From a candidate division LCP-89 bacterium B3_LCP (GTDB taxonomy: Bacteria > Electryoneota > B3-LCP), in assembly GCA_005223185.1 (NCBI GenBank), contig NJBN01000004.1, positions 186,001 to 250,000 of the forward strand: a DNA stretch of 64,000 nt, read 5' to 3'. The translations under genes and the position numbers were made by a program. The notes under the pieces are model-generated. The model saw only the letters and a program-made list of their open reading frames with translations, made no database searches and had not been told where the DNA came from. The stretch's first letter is position 1, and every line of letters starts with the position of its first letter. Shown piece by piece: positions 34,846-42,294 of this stretch.

Positions 34846-35925
34846 TTATAGAGCGAAGCGAAATTCAATAATATCGCCATCCTGGACAGTGTACTCTTTG
34901 CCTTCCAGGCGGCGTACACCATCTTTCCTGCAGGCTGATAAGCTACCGCGCGGCTGGAATTCCTTGAAATTGACCACATCAGCGCGGATGAAGCCGTGCT
35001 CCAAGTCAGAGTGGATCTCACCGGCTGCCTGGCGAGCTTTAGTTCCCTGTTTGACAGTCCAGGCACGCACTTCGTCGTCACCTACGGTGAAGAAGCTGAT
35101 CAGACCTAAAAGCTTATACGAAGCCTGAATCAGGCGGTTCAATGCGGATTCTTTAATCCCCAAGTCATCCATGAATTCCCGTGCTGATTCCCGATCTAAC
35201 TGAGCGATCTCCATTTCGATGGAAGCACAGATGACAGTTAGAGATACCTTGGGACTCTCTATTGCTGGCTTCAGTTCGTTAATCATTTCGTCCGATCCGC
35301 GGATATCGTCTTCGGCGATGTTCAGCAATACCAGCTCCGGTTTGGCGCTGAGTGACTGATAAGAGCGCAGTAATTTATCTTCTTCCGGCGTAAATTCAAG
35401 TTCGCGCAGAGGCTGTTCATTCTGCAAAGCTTCAAGGCAGCGTTCCATCAGATTGATTTCGCGGCCCAGTTCGGGATCCTTGCGCTTTTGCGCTTCTTTG
35501 CGCAATCGCTGTAATTTGCCTTCGAAGATCATCTGGTCTGATAGCAGAAATTCCTGGAAATCAGCTTGGTAATCCCGCAATGGATCAGGCTTAGGCAATC
35601 CGGGCAATTCAAAATTGCGGACTACGTGCAGAAGTGCATCACAGGAACGAATCTGTCCCAAGAATTGCGCATCGTATCCACCCCGGGAGACGTCACTTCT
35701 GGAAAATCCGGCTAAATCAACGTATTCCACAATGGCGTTGACCTGTTTCCCTCGTTGGAAGATGGCATGAAGTTCATCCAGCCGGGGATCGGGCACTTTG
35801 ACCTGACCTAAGTGGATTTCACGGCTGATTGCACCGCCCGTCTCGTCCACCACTGCTGGTACGAGAGCTTTAAAGATGGAAGTTTTACCGCACCCAGGCG
35901 GACCTAATATTCCGATATGTAACAT
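34846..35925 (-). CDS. ychF: Obg-family nucleotide-binding protein YchF
   Basis: A 359-residue cytoplasmic P-loop protein. G1 is GPPGCGKTS (8-16) and the G3 region is VDLAGFSR. The G4 position reads NIAE rather than NKxD, which in YchF means ATP rather than GTP is preferred. A helical coiled insert (about 135-185) and a C-terminal TGS-like domain (about 275-359, FFTVGDDEVRAWTV ... GKEYTVQDGDIIEFRF) complete the family layout. YchF binds ribosomes and affects stress responses. Confidence 0.93.
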   Translation of the reverse strand: MLHIGILGPPGCGKTSIFKALVPAVVDETGGAISREIHLGQVKVPDPRLDELHAIFQRGKQVNAIVEYVDLAGFSRSDVSRGGYDAQFLGQIRSCDALLHVVRNFELPGLPKPDPLRDYQADFQEFLLSDQMIFEGKLQRLRKEAQKRKDPELGREINLMERCLEALQNEQPLRELEFTPEEDKLLRSYQSLSAKPELVLLNIAEDDIRGSDEMINELKPAIESPKVSLTVICASIEMEIAQLDRESAREFMDDLGIKESALNRLIQASYKLLGLISFFTVGDDEVRAWTVKQGTKARQAAGEIHSDLEHGFIRADVVNFKEFQPRGSLSACRKDGVRRLEGKEYTVQDGDIIEFRFAL

Positions 35926-35928
35926 GAT

Positions 35929-35961
35929 TAAAAAAGAGGATTCCTTTAACTGGAATCCTCA
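35929..35961 (-). terminator. Strong Rho-independent terminator after the YHS gene
   Basis: On the minus strand GAGGATTCC and GGAATCCTC form a perfect 9-bp stem with an AGTTAAA loop, followed by TTTTTTAATC. It lies 35 nt beyond the YHS gene stop and closes the seleno-redox gene run before ychF. Confidence 0.85.
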
Positions 35962-35995
35962 ATATAGGGAAACTGATTACCTTTTGCAAGTCAAA

Positions 35996-36640
35996 TTAGC
36001 GAGCTGTGTGATCTAAGGCTTCGTAGGCTGTGTGCATCTCTTCAAAAGCCTGCTTGATCTTCTCATTGTCACCTTTATCGCAGGCGACTAACAGTGCGTC
36101 AACTTTCTCGCCGAAAGCGGTCTTAGCACTCTTGAAACTGTGCGAACAGGCGCCTTCGGGACAGTTTGCATTCATTACGCTGCTTTTCAGGTCAGCCAGC
36201 TCGCTGCGTCCCTTCTTTACCGCATCGATGTCGCCTTTAGCAACGGCTTCGTGCAATGGATGCATGTAAGTATGAAAGTGGTTTATGGCATCTACTTTTG
36301 TCTGACCGCATTTGCCGTCACACCCTGCTTCTTTCTTAGTAGATTGGCACGATCCACAGCCTTTCTTCTCTTCTTTCTTACCTTTCTCTTCGCAGAGTCC
36401 CAACTTATCCAGCTCTTTCTTGCTTAAATAAGCCTCGGGATTTTTGCAGAACGCCTCTTTGCAGTGATCACTGCAGAAGTATAGGTTGCCTGATTTGCCT
36501 TCACAGGACGCAGCAGCCTTGGCAGCATCTACTTCCATCCCGCAGACTGGATCTTTGACGGAATCGCCGGTTATGGCGAGCCCTACCAAGACGCTGGCTA
36601 AAACTACCGTTAGAATGAATGCTAAAAAAACTCTCTTCAT
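35996..36640 (-). CDS. Exported YHS-domain, cysteine-rich metal-binding protein
   Basis: A 214-residue protein with a signal peptide (1-25). A YHS domain follows (DPVCGMEVD, then LYFCSDHCKEAFCKNPEAYL), a short module linked to metal binding. A cysteine-rich linker (CGSCQSTKKEAGCDGKCG) precedes a predicted helical bundle (about 120-214) with HFHTYMHPLHE. It probably binds a heavy metal or iron outside the cytoplasm. It is the last gene of the minus-strand run that holds the selenoprotein genes and ends at a strong terminator. A role in the same redox system is inferred from position only. Confidence 0.75.
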   Translation of the reverse strand: MKRVFLAFILTVVLASVLVGLAITGDSVKDPVCGMEVDAAKAAASCEGKSGNLYFCSDHCKEAFCKNPEAYLSKKELDKLGLCEEKGKKEEKKGCGSCQSTKKEAGCDGKCGQTKVDAINHFHTYMHPLHEAVAKGDIDAVKKGRSELADLKSSVMNANCPEGACSHSFKSAKTAFGEKVDALLVACDKGDNEKIKQAFEEMHTAYEALDHTAR

Positions 36641-36807
36641 TTTGACCTCTGATTATGTTTATTTGTATGTTGATTTATACTACTTAAAGATGTTGCGTTG
36701 GGTTCCCGCTGAACCTCTGGTTCTTTATATACGGGTAGCAATCAAGTTTGTTTGTTTTTGTCGTGACTTTCAGATTGGGGGATCGTTTGTGTAAAATCGA
36801 TCGTAGG

Positions 36808-39132
36808 TCATAATTGGAAACTCTTCCTCTTCTTCCGCCAGGGCCAGTTCCACACGAACCTGACATGCTGACACTCCGTGCATTCCAAGCACTTGATACA
36901 TTCCTCACTGTTCGCTTCGGTTTCAACTACCAGGTTAGCAGGGCAGGCTGCCGGGCATTGACCGCAAGATGCACAGGCTGGATCCACCTCTATCGAAACT
37001 AAGGATATACGGTTGAATAAGGCGTAAATCGCTCCAAGTGGGCAAAATACGCGGCAGAAGGGGCGTTTTATAAACAAGAATAACAGGAGAAATATCCCCA
37101 GTATCCACATTTTTATGGTGAACAACGTACCAATGTCTGCCGGATCGATGACTGAAATACCGATTTCCGGATCGATGGGATTCCAGAGAACCCAGGGAAT
37201 CCCGGCGATAAGAGCGCCGCAGGGACAGAGCTTGCTGAACCAGTGCTCGTAGGTGTAGTAAGGGATAATGATGACCACGCCGATTAATACAGCATATTTG
37301 AAGAAATCGAGTATCCTCGGCAGCGGTATGGTCAGTTTTTTGAATCTGTTGAGCAGGTCCTGGATTAAACCCCAGGGACACAGCCATCCGCAGGTGAATC
37401 GCCCCGATATCAGACCGATAATCCCTAAGAAACCTATCAAAAACCAGGGGATACGATGAGTCGCAGAAAAATGCTGCAGCATACCAATAGGGCAGCCCAT
37501 TAGTGCAGTGGGACACGAATGACAGTTCAGTCCCGGTACGCAGGCATTACGCAACGGTCCACCATAGACCATTTTAGTTGATATGACGCCCCAGAAACTG
37601 TTAAAAAGCAGCGTCCCCACACCGATCTGGGTTACCCTCCGCAGGATATGCAGTTTAGATCTCTTGGGCGCCTTGATAAAACTCTCGCCGCAGGTGACAC
37701 ATCTGTCCGCTTCCTTGACTATTGTTTCTTTCAGGGGAGTGAAATTACTTTCGCTCCATGGTTCTTTCAATCTCTGTTCAGCATTTAGACCGGGTACTCT
37801 GCAGCGTTGCGATTCTTCCAGAACATAGAGATTCAGTTGATCGGCACGGATAATCTCGCGGTCGGTATCTCTCACCGGTGATTCGTCACCACTTAACTCA
37901 GCGTGTATAGCTTCAGCGGCTCGCCGTCCTTGATTAAGAGCTTCGGCAACGATTCCTATTCCCTGAACGTCACCACCAGCAAAAATTCCATCATGTTCAG
38001 TAAAACCGTTCTGGTCAATTTCAGCCCAGACCATGGAAACCCTGATATTCTCGAGTCCCTCCCATTCTGGCTGCTGCGATACCGCGACAATAACATTATC
38101 TACTGACAGTGTGAAAGTATCATCAGGGATGGGAACCGGTTTTCTGCGTCCGGAATCGTCCGGCTCTCCAAGCTCCATCCTCTGGCATAATATGCTCGAA
38201 ACTCGCTCGTTTTCAGATTGAACCTCTAACGGCGCGGCGAGATAAACGATTTCGATCCTTTCCTCTTCGGCTGCTTCGATCTCTTCTGCCAGTGCCGGCA
38301 TCTCTTCTCTGGTGCGCCGGTAAACGATTGTGACCTTCGCACCGAGTCTTTTAGCAACCCTCGCCGCATCGATGGCGGTATTGCCTCCACCAATGACTGC
38401 TACGCTGTTTCCAAGATCTATCTTCTCACCGCTGTTTACGCTTTCGAGAAATTCAAGTCCGTTGTAAACCCCGGAAGTTTCTTCGCCGGGACAGTGCAGC
38501 ATCACCGCTTTTTGAGCACCGATCCCTAAGAAGACGGCATCGTGTTCTGTTCTAATTTCATCGAAGGATATGTCTTTGCCTACGGCACAGTTAGTGCGCA
38601 GTTCGACACCTAAGTCCAATATCTTTTCTATTTCGGCGCTAAGCACGTCGCGTGGCAGTCTAAAACTGGGGATGCCGTACCTAAGCATCCCTCCCGGTTC
38701 AGAGAGAGCTTCAAAGATGGTGCTTTTATATCCACGGCGCGCCAGTTGGTAAGCACAGGATAAACCCGCCGGTCCTGAACCTATTATGGCGATTTTCTCA
38801 GATTGGACTCTATCGGTAAGTTTTTGATGAGAAAGTGATTTATCAATCGCCCAATCACCCAGGAATCGTTCAATGACGTTTATGTTAACCGAACTATCCC
38901 TCTCTTGACGGTTGCATTCACCTTCACAGGGGTGCGGACAGACCCTACCGCATACTGCCGGGAAGGGATTGACTTCCGTGATCTTACGCCAGGCTTTCTC
39001 GAAAGCTTCTTCTTCGGTCATCCCCCGGTTTTCTGCCTGGGAGATATCACCGATGAAAGCCCGGATGTCAATCCCCTGCGGACAACTGTTAATGCAGGGG
39101 GCTAAAGGAATATTTTCTTTATTCTGAGACAT
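36808..39132 (-). CDS. Fusion: GltD-like NAD(P)H-FAD oxidoreductase + NapH-like membrane polyferredoxin
   Basis: A 774-residue protein with two halves. Residues 1-460 match the small-subunit glutamate synthase family: N-terminal Fe-S cysteines C13, C17, C61, C65, C69 and C73, a FAD loop GSGPAG (118-123) and a NAD(P)H loop GGGNTA (248-253). Residues about 480-774 are an inner-membrane polyferredoxin with several helices, NCHSCPTALMGCPIG, TCGWLCPWG, FCRVFCPLG and two C-terminal 4Fe-4S motifs (CASCGQCPAACP, CIKCLECTEC). Electrons would pass from cytoplasmic NAD(P)H through FAD and Fe-S clusters into the membrane. The gene follows the small selenopeptide gene by 138 bp across a palindromic repeat. 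A link to periplasmic selenothiols is my inference. Confidence 0.9.
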   Translation of the reverse strand: MSQNKENIPLAPCINSCPQGIDIRAFIGDISQAENRGMTEEEAFEKAWRKITEVNPFPAVCGRVCPHPCEGECNRQERDSSVNINVIERFLGDWAIDKSLSHQKLTDRVQSEKIAIIGSGPAGLSCAYQLARRGYKSTIFEALSEPGGMLRYGIPSFRLPRDVLSAEIEKILDLGVELRTNCAVGKDISFDEIRTEHDAVFLGIGAQKAVMLHCPGEETSGVYNGLEFLESVNSGEKIDLGNSVAVIGGGNTAIDAARVAKRLGAKVTIVYRRTREEMPALAEEIEAAEEERIEIVYLAAPLEVQSENERVSSILCQRMELGEPDDSGRRKPVPIPDDTFTLSVDNVIVAVSQQPEWEGLENIRVSMVWAEIDQNGFTEHDGIFAGGDVQGIGIVAEALNQGRRAAEAIHAELSGDESPVRDTDREIIRADQLNLYVLEESQRCRVPGLNAEQRLKEPWSESNFTPLKETIVKEADRCVTCGESFIKAPKRSKLHILRRVTQIGVGTLLFNSFWGVISTKMVYGGPLRNACVPGLNCHSCPTALMGCPIGMLQHFSATHRIPWFLIGFLGIIGLISGRFTCGWLCPWGLIQDLLNRFKKLTIPLPRILDFFKYAVLIGVVIIIPYYTYEHWFSKLCPCGALIAGIPWVLWNPIDPEIGISVIDPADIGTLFTIKMWILGIFLLLFLFIKRPFCRVFCPLGAIYALFNRISLVSIEVDPACASCGQCPAACPANLVVETEANSEECIKCLECTECQHVRFVWNWPWRKKRKSFQL

Positions 39133-39155
39133 GGTTTGGTGGGACTGTCTCGAAA

Positions 39156-39239
39156 GTCATTCTGAACGCAGTGAAGAATCTCTAGTTATTCTATGAGTTA
39201 TAAAAAAAATGAGACTCTTCGCTTCGCTCAGAGTGACAT
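39156..39239. repeat. GTCATTCTGA-type inverted repeat
   Basis: GTCATTCTGAACGCAGTGAA at 39156 is mirrored by GAGACTCTTCGCTTCGCTCA and GAGTGACAT ending at 39239. The arms are about 27 bp with a few mismatches. This resembles the widespread GTCATTCTGAGCGAAGC intergenic repeat. It separates the selenopeptide gene from the fusion oxidoreductase gene. Confidence 0.65.
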
Positions 39240-39265
39240 TTTCAGGAAAGTCCTCAGTGTATTGA

Positions 39266-39283
39266 AGAGATCATCCGATCCCT
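39266..39283 (-). promoter_or_regulatory. SECIS-like hairpin for the 47-codon selenopeptide
   Basis: In the mRNA, AGGGATC and GATCTCT pair (7 bp, one wobble) around a GGAT loop. The stem starts 11 nt after the in-frame TGA at 39295-39297. The gene's final TGA lies inside the hairpin. A loop starting with G at this distance fits bacterial SECIS rules. Confidence 0.6.
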
Positions 39284-39414
39284 ATGCAGGCCAGTCAAAG
39301 CCCGGAAGCTTCCATACGCATATCCGCCGGGTCACCTAAGATGAATCCCCTGATGAGGGCTAATACTATCACTATGGCGAGCAGAAGGAAGGTTAAGGTC
39401 CTGATCTTGTTCAT
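39271..39414 (-). CDS. Small membrane selenopeptide with C-terminal UxxC motif (47 residues)
   Basis: The frame starts MNKIRTLTFLLL, contains one membrane helix (about 7-21), and meets a TGA at codon 40. Seven codons follow, so the end reads GLULACIGIG, a UxxC motif at the extreme C-terminus. Ending at codon 39 would leave no cysteine at all. A SECIS-like hairpin follows the TGA at the same distance as in the neighbouring thioredoxin genes, and selB is nearby. It lies 43 bp downstream of the TlpA-like gene on the same strand. Topology suggests the redox end faces the periplasm. Such short genes with internal TGA are skipped by standard callers. I know of no family name for it. Confidence 0.65.
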
Positions 39415-39457
39415 ATATTCTTACCCGGTACGGATTAGTGTATACAGATCACGAAAA

Positions 39458-39976
39458 TTACTCATGAGAAGATGCAGCTTCCTCCTCTTCTATTAACAGG
39501 GTATCCAGGATTTCCTTGATCTTATCTGTTTTTAAAAACAGTTTACTCCCCTGAACGATCCCTTCCTGATCAATTATAACGAGATGTGGCAATTTGGTTA
39601 TTTTATAATCCCGCGCTACGCCGGTTTGGCGGCAGATCAAGGTCGGAAATTCGATTTTGTACCGCTTCGCTTCTGCTGCAGCCTGCTTGGATGGGTTAAT
39701 GGCATTCATCGAAAGGATTTTTACCTGCTCTTCGGGGTAGCTTTCAGCAATTTTCTTAAGATGCGGAATCTCCGCATGACACTGTCGTCAATTGGATTTC
39801 CAGAAGTGCAGGATGACCACCTGCCCCCGGTAATCTGACAGGGTAACTTCGTCTCCTTTGGTCGTCTGCAGAGTGAAATCTGGCGCTTGAACGCCGACGC
39901 CTATGGCTGCATACCCAACTATGGGCATTAGAAAGATTGCTAAGATTATCAGTCTTTGAAAGTTTACATTCGTCAT
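39458..39976 (-). CDS. TlpA/thioredoxin-like selenoprotein (Sec at residue 63, UxxC)
   Basis: A 172-residue exported thioredoxin-fold protein that looks split by a TGA at 39788-39790. The frame is open on both sides without any shift. The N-terminus has a membrane/signal segment (1-24), APDFTLQTTKGDEVTLSDYRG and VVILHFWKSN. The TGA then stands where TlpA proteins have the first active-site cysteine, followed by RQCHAEIP, so the motif is U63-R-Q-C66. The cis-proline region is KLPHLVIID. A perfect 7-bp SECIS-like hairpin begins 10 nt after the TGA. Selenocysteine would make it a strong reductant or isomerase in the envelope. It follows the larger paralogue by 26 bp. Confidence 0.87.
39761..39777 (-). 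promoter_or_regulatory. SECIS-like hairpin of the 172-residue TlpA-like gene
   Basis: The mRNA reads ATGCGGA-GAT-TCCGCAT: a perfect 7-bp stem with a 3-nt loop starting in G. It begins 10 nt after the UGA. The loop and inner stem (CGGAGATTCCG) are identical to the hairpin in the neighbouring selenoprotein gene. Confidence 0.75.
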
Positions 39977-40002
39977 TTTAAACCGTTTTCATGTGCTTAT
40001 CA

Positions 40003-40878
40003 TTAATCGGGTGGATTTTCAAGCAGTTCATCTATTTTCGCTAGAACCTCATCCATTTCCAGGCTGAATTCGGGATCGGAATCAGTGCCATCGAACCGTA
40101 ACTGGATAACCCCCGACTGATCGATCAGGAATATCGATGGTAGATTAGTTAAATTCGACTCATAAAGATCGAAGGTATCACCGGTCGTGTCAGAAAGCAT
40201 GGGGAAGGTTATGGCGACGCTCTTGATCATGGTGGTCAGAGGCGCATACCACTCCAGCCATCCGGTCGGAGCGTTGGGATGCAGAACGCTTAGAACTGCC
40301 ACACTATCCGTATCGAATATCTCGTGAATTTCTGTCTGGAAATACGGAATCTCCGTACCAATGCAGAAAGATCATCCGTATTCGAAGAAATATGCCAACA
40401 CGATTTTGTCATCGCCGGTTAATACCGACAAAGTAACTAAATTATCGTCCAGGTCGTACAGGGCGATCTCAGGTGCCAGGAATCCCTCGTATGGTGCAAC
40501 CGGCAGGTCGCCCTCCAGGTCGAACTGAGTCTGGGTAGTCTGACCTTCCTGTACAGTAACGTACTGAGGTGCGCTGAAATATTCGATTGTGTCGCCAGGA
40601 TTGGGATAGATGATGGATCCCACTTCCAGCAGATGAGTACCGATTACTGTGGTCAATGTATGCGGATTGGGAAATGTGCCTAAAAAACCGTCATCGAGAG
40701 TTACGTGAACGCTATCTGCGGGACTGCTGTCCGGCATCACTCCATTTACCTGAACAGAACCCACCTTATCCACAATTGTTACGGGTAAGTTGCCGCATCC
40801 CCAGATCAAAAAGACGGTAATGATCAAAGCACAAACGATGAGCATTCCGGAATGACTATGTGTTTGATCCGCTCTCAT
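40003..40878 (-). CDS. Lipoprotein with thioredoxin-like domain, selenoprotein (Sec at residue 169, UxxC)
   Basis: A 291-residue lipoprotein interrupted by a TGA at 40372-40374 with the frame intact on both sides. A signal peptide ends in IWGC (lipidated C28). Residues about 38-120 form a small beta domain resembling PEGA. The thioredoxin-like domain starts near 128 (GFLAPEIALYDLDDN). Its active site reads AYFFEYG then TGA, then SFCIGTEIP, giving U169-S-F-C172. The cis-proline region is NLPSIFLID. A SECIS-like hairpin starts 14 nt after the TGA. Its start overlaps the barrel gene by 4 bp. Anchoring by lipid suggests it acts on the periplasmic face of a membrane, probably the outer one. Confidence 0.87.
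40343..40357 (-). promoter_or_regulatory. SECIS-like hairpin of the 291-residue lipoprotein gene
   Basis: The mRNA reads TACGGA-GAT-TCCGTA: a perfect 6-bp stem, extendable by wobble pairs, with a GAT loop. It begins 14 nt after the UGA. The inner part is identical to the hairpin at 39761-39777. Confidence 0.72.
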
Positions 40879-41879
40879 AATATGTGCTCCAATGCCAGCA
40901 GATAGGTGTTCATTTCGACGTCCTGATCACTCCAGTAATAGCGGTATTTAACCGATACGATGGTCTCGGCAAATAGGTGATGACTTAAGATACCGGATAT
41001 GGAAAAGCTGGTGAAATGGTCTCCCTTGATTGTCTCAAGGGCTGCTTCATCAGTAGGTTTTCCGTAATAGTAGCGTGCCCGCGTTTTGAAAATCGTTGCC
41101 CAGGATAGATATTGAGCAATTTCCAGGGAGGGGGAATGAGAAGTCAATCCGGCTGTATCCCAGTGTTCTCTCCATTCCAGATGTACGGCCGTCTGCGTTG
41201 GCAGCCACTGTGACAGCCAGAAAGTAAGCGTATTGGATACGAAATCGGCTTTTTCACCTGAAGCAAAGAACCAATCATGCCGAACCTGAAACGCGGTAGA
41301 GCGTGAAAGAGTCTGGCGCAGTTTTAATTGGAAGGAATGAGCATCGCTCTTCTCAAGTCCGACGCTGTCGATTTCATTGGTGTAATATGCGTATGATGCT
41401 GATGCCAGTACGAAACCCGCCCAGTCGTATCTACCGCCCAATTGGACCATCTTTCCCAGGAAGTTACCGGTGCCTCTGGTAAACTGACCGCTGATGTGCA
41501 CATCCGCGGAAGCGGAGACGTTACGTTGGTACTTGAGATTAAAGAGATCCTGAAAATTATTCTCAGACAGGTCAGAATATTGGTATTTCAACTGTATTTC
41601 ATCGTTGAAACCGATACCCTGGGTCACTCGAGCTAAACTCCTGTTTTCAGGAAAATCAACGATGTAAGGAAGCGGCTGGGTATATTGCTGATTGGGGTAT
41701 TCGAAGAGAATGGGATTGGGATAGGAGTATTTTAGATAGTCAGTGTACTGGTACTCTAATTTCACCTGAGTGAAGTTACCGATACTCAGAGGGCCGGCAA
41801 AGAGCGATGCGGGAATCAGCGTTATTGCACTGATTAAGAGAATTATTCTATTACAAGGGTTCATTTTATTCTGCATCAA
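40875..41879 (-). CDS. Outer-membrane beta-barrel protein
   Basis: A 334-residue exported protein with a signal peptide (1-28, ending LFAGP). The mature part alternates polar and aromatic residues in strands (VKLEYQYTDYLKYSY, IQLKYQYSDLSE, VSVKYRYYW) and ends with a strand finishing in a hydrophobic residue, as barrels do. It recalls the DUF3570-type barrels that travel with small DUF4266 lipoproteins and thioredoxins in other bacteria. That resemblance is from layout and is not a confirmed match. It sits between the small lipoprotein and the Sec lipoprotein and overlaps the latter by 4 bp. Confidence 0.75.
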   Translation of the reverse strand: MMQNKMNPCNRIILLISAITLIPASLFAGPLSIGNFTQVKLEYQYTDYLKYSYPNPILFEYPNQQYTQPLPYIVDFPENRSLARVTQGIGFNDEIQLKYQYSDLSENNFQDLFNLKYQRNVSASADVHISGQFTRGTGNFLGKMVQLGGRYDWAGFVLASASYAYYTNEIDSVGLEKSDAHSFQLKLRQTLSRSTAFQVRHDWFFASGEKADFVSNTLTFWLSQWLPTQTAVHLEWREHWDTAGLTSHSPSLEIAQYLSWATIFKTRARYYYGKPTDEAALETIKGDHFTSFSISGILSHHLFAETIVSVKYRYYWSDQDVEMNTYLLALEHIL

Positions 41880-41962
41880 TTCAAGGGTAACCAGCGCTTG
41901 ACCGGATTAACCCTCGTTCTCGATCTGATAGCTTAGATGGATTCTATAATAAATATCGCTGA

Positions 41963-41979
41963 CCATCCGAACCGGACGG
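41963..41979 (-). promoter_or_regulatory. SECIS-like hairpin after tandem TGA codons
   Basis: The mRNA reads CCGTCCG-GTT-CGGATGG: a 7-bp stem with one wobble and a G-first 3-nt loop. It starts 9 nt after the first of two adjacent TGA codons (41989-41991) and 6 nt after the second. It has no T-run, so it is a poor terminator. Confidence 0.4.
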
Positions 41980-41988
41980 AAAACTTCA

Positions 41989-42195
41989 TCAAGTAGGGCA
42001 TTCACCGGCTGAACCGGAATAACCGCCGTCTTCAACTTTACACAGGTCACTGTCCTGGGCGTCATCGGCATACATCATGGGATCGCTGACTGGCTGATCC
42101 AACATGTAAACCATGTTGAAAACACAGCCAGAGAACGCAACCATCAGGCAGAAAGAAAGGAAAATTATCACAAATGTGTGGATTAGACGCCGCAC
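41989..42195 (-). CDS. Small lipoprotein (DUF4266-like), possible C-terminal selenocysteine
   Basis: A 68-residue lipoprotein with a GTG start. The signal ends in a lipobox (AFSGC, C24). The end reads GGYSGSAGECPT and then TGA TGA. In the DUF4266-like lipoproteins that it resembles, the tail is a glycine-rich GGGCGCN with paired cysteines. Reading the first TGA as selenocysteine would give CPTU, a CxxU pair, with the second TGA as stop (69 residues). Reading both would extend it to 83 residues, ending at 41944. The hairpin at 41963 supports recoding, but ordinary termination is still possible. It is the first gene after the promoter at 42231-42259. Confidence 0.6.
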   Translation of the reverse strand: MRRLIHTFVIIFLSFCLMVAFSGCVFNMVYMLDQPVSDPMMYADDAQDSDLCKVEDGGYSGSAGECPT

Positions 42196-42230
42196 TATGG
42201 TGTATCCCAGGTTATTTTTTGGGTTGTATT

Positions 42231-42259
42231 AATTTACAAAATTCTTGGTTGGCAGTCAA
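42231..42259 (-). promoter_or_regulatory. Sigma70-type promoter of the seleno-redox operon
   Basis: On the minus strand TTGACT (42259-42254) and TAAATT (42236-42231) are separated by exactly 17 nt. The -10 box ends 35 nt before the GTG start of the small lipoprotein. A palindrome, TACCACCACGGTGGTA, lies just upstream at 42295-42310. Confidence 0.55.
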
Positions 42260-42294
42260 GCAGTTTCTCTAATTAGTACTCAATAAAATCTAAG

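Noticed and set aside
35996-36640. Selenocysteine in the YHS protein
   Set aside because: Its cysteines are all encoded by sense codons and the gene ends at TAA with a normal terminator.
39458-40878. The two TlpA-like genes as pseudogenes split by nonsense mutations
   Set aside because: Both breaks are TGA, both lie at the same active-site position, both frames continue intact to conserved thioredoxin features, both have the same hairpin core, and selB is nearby. Chance decay does not explain this.
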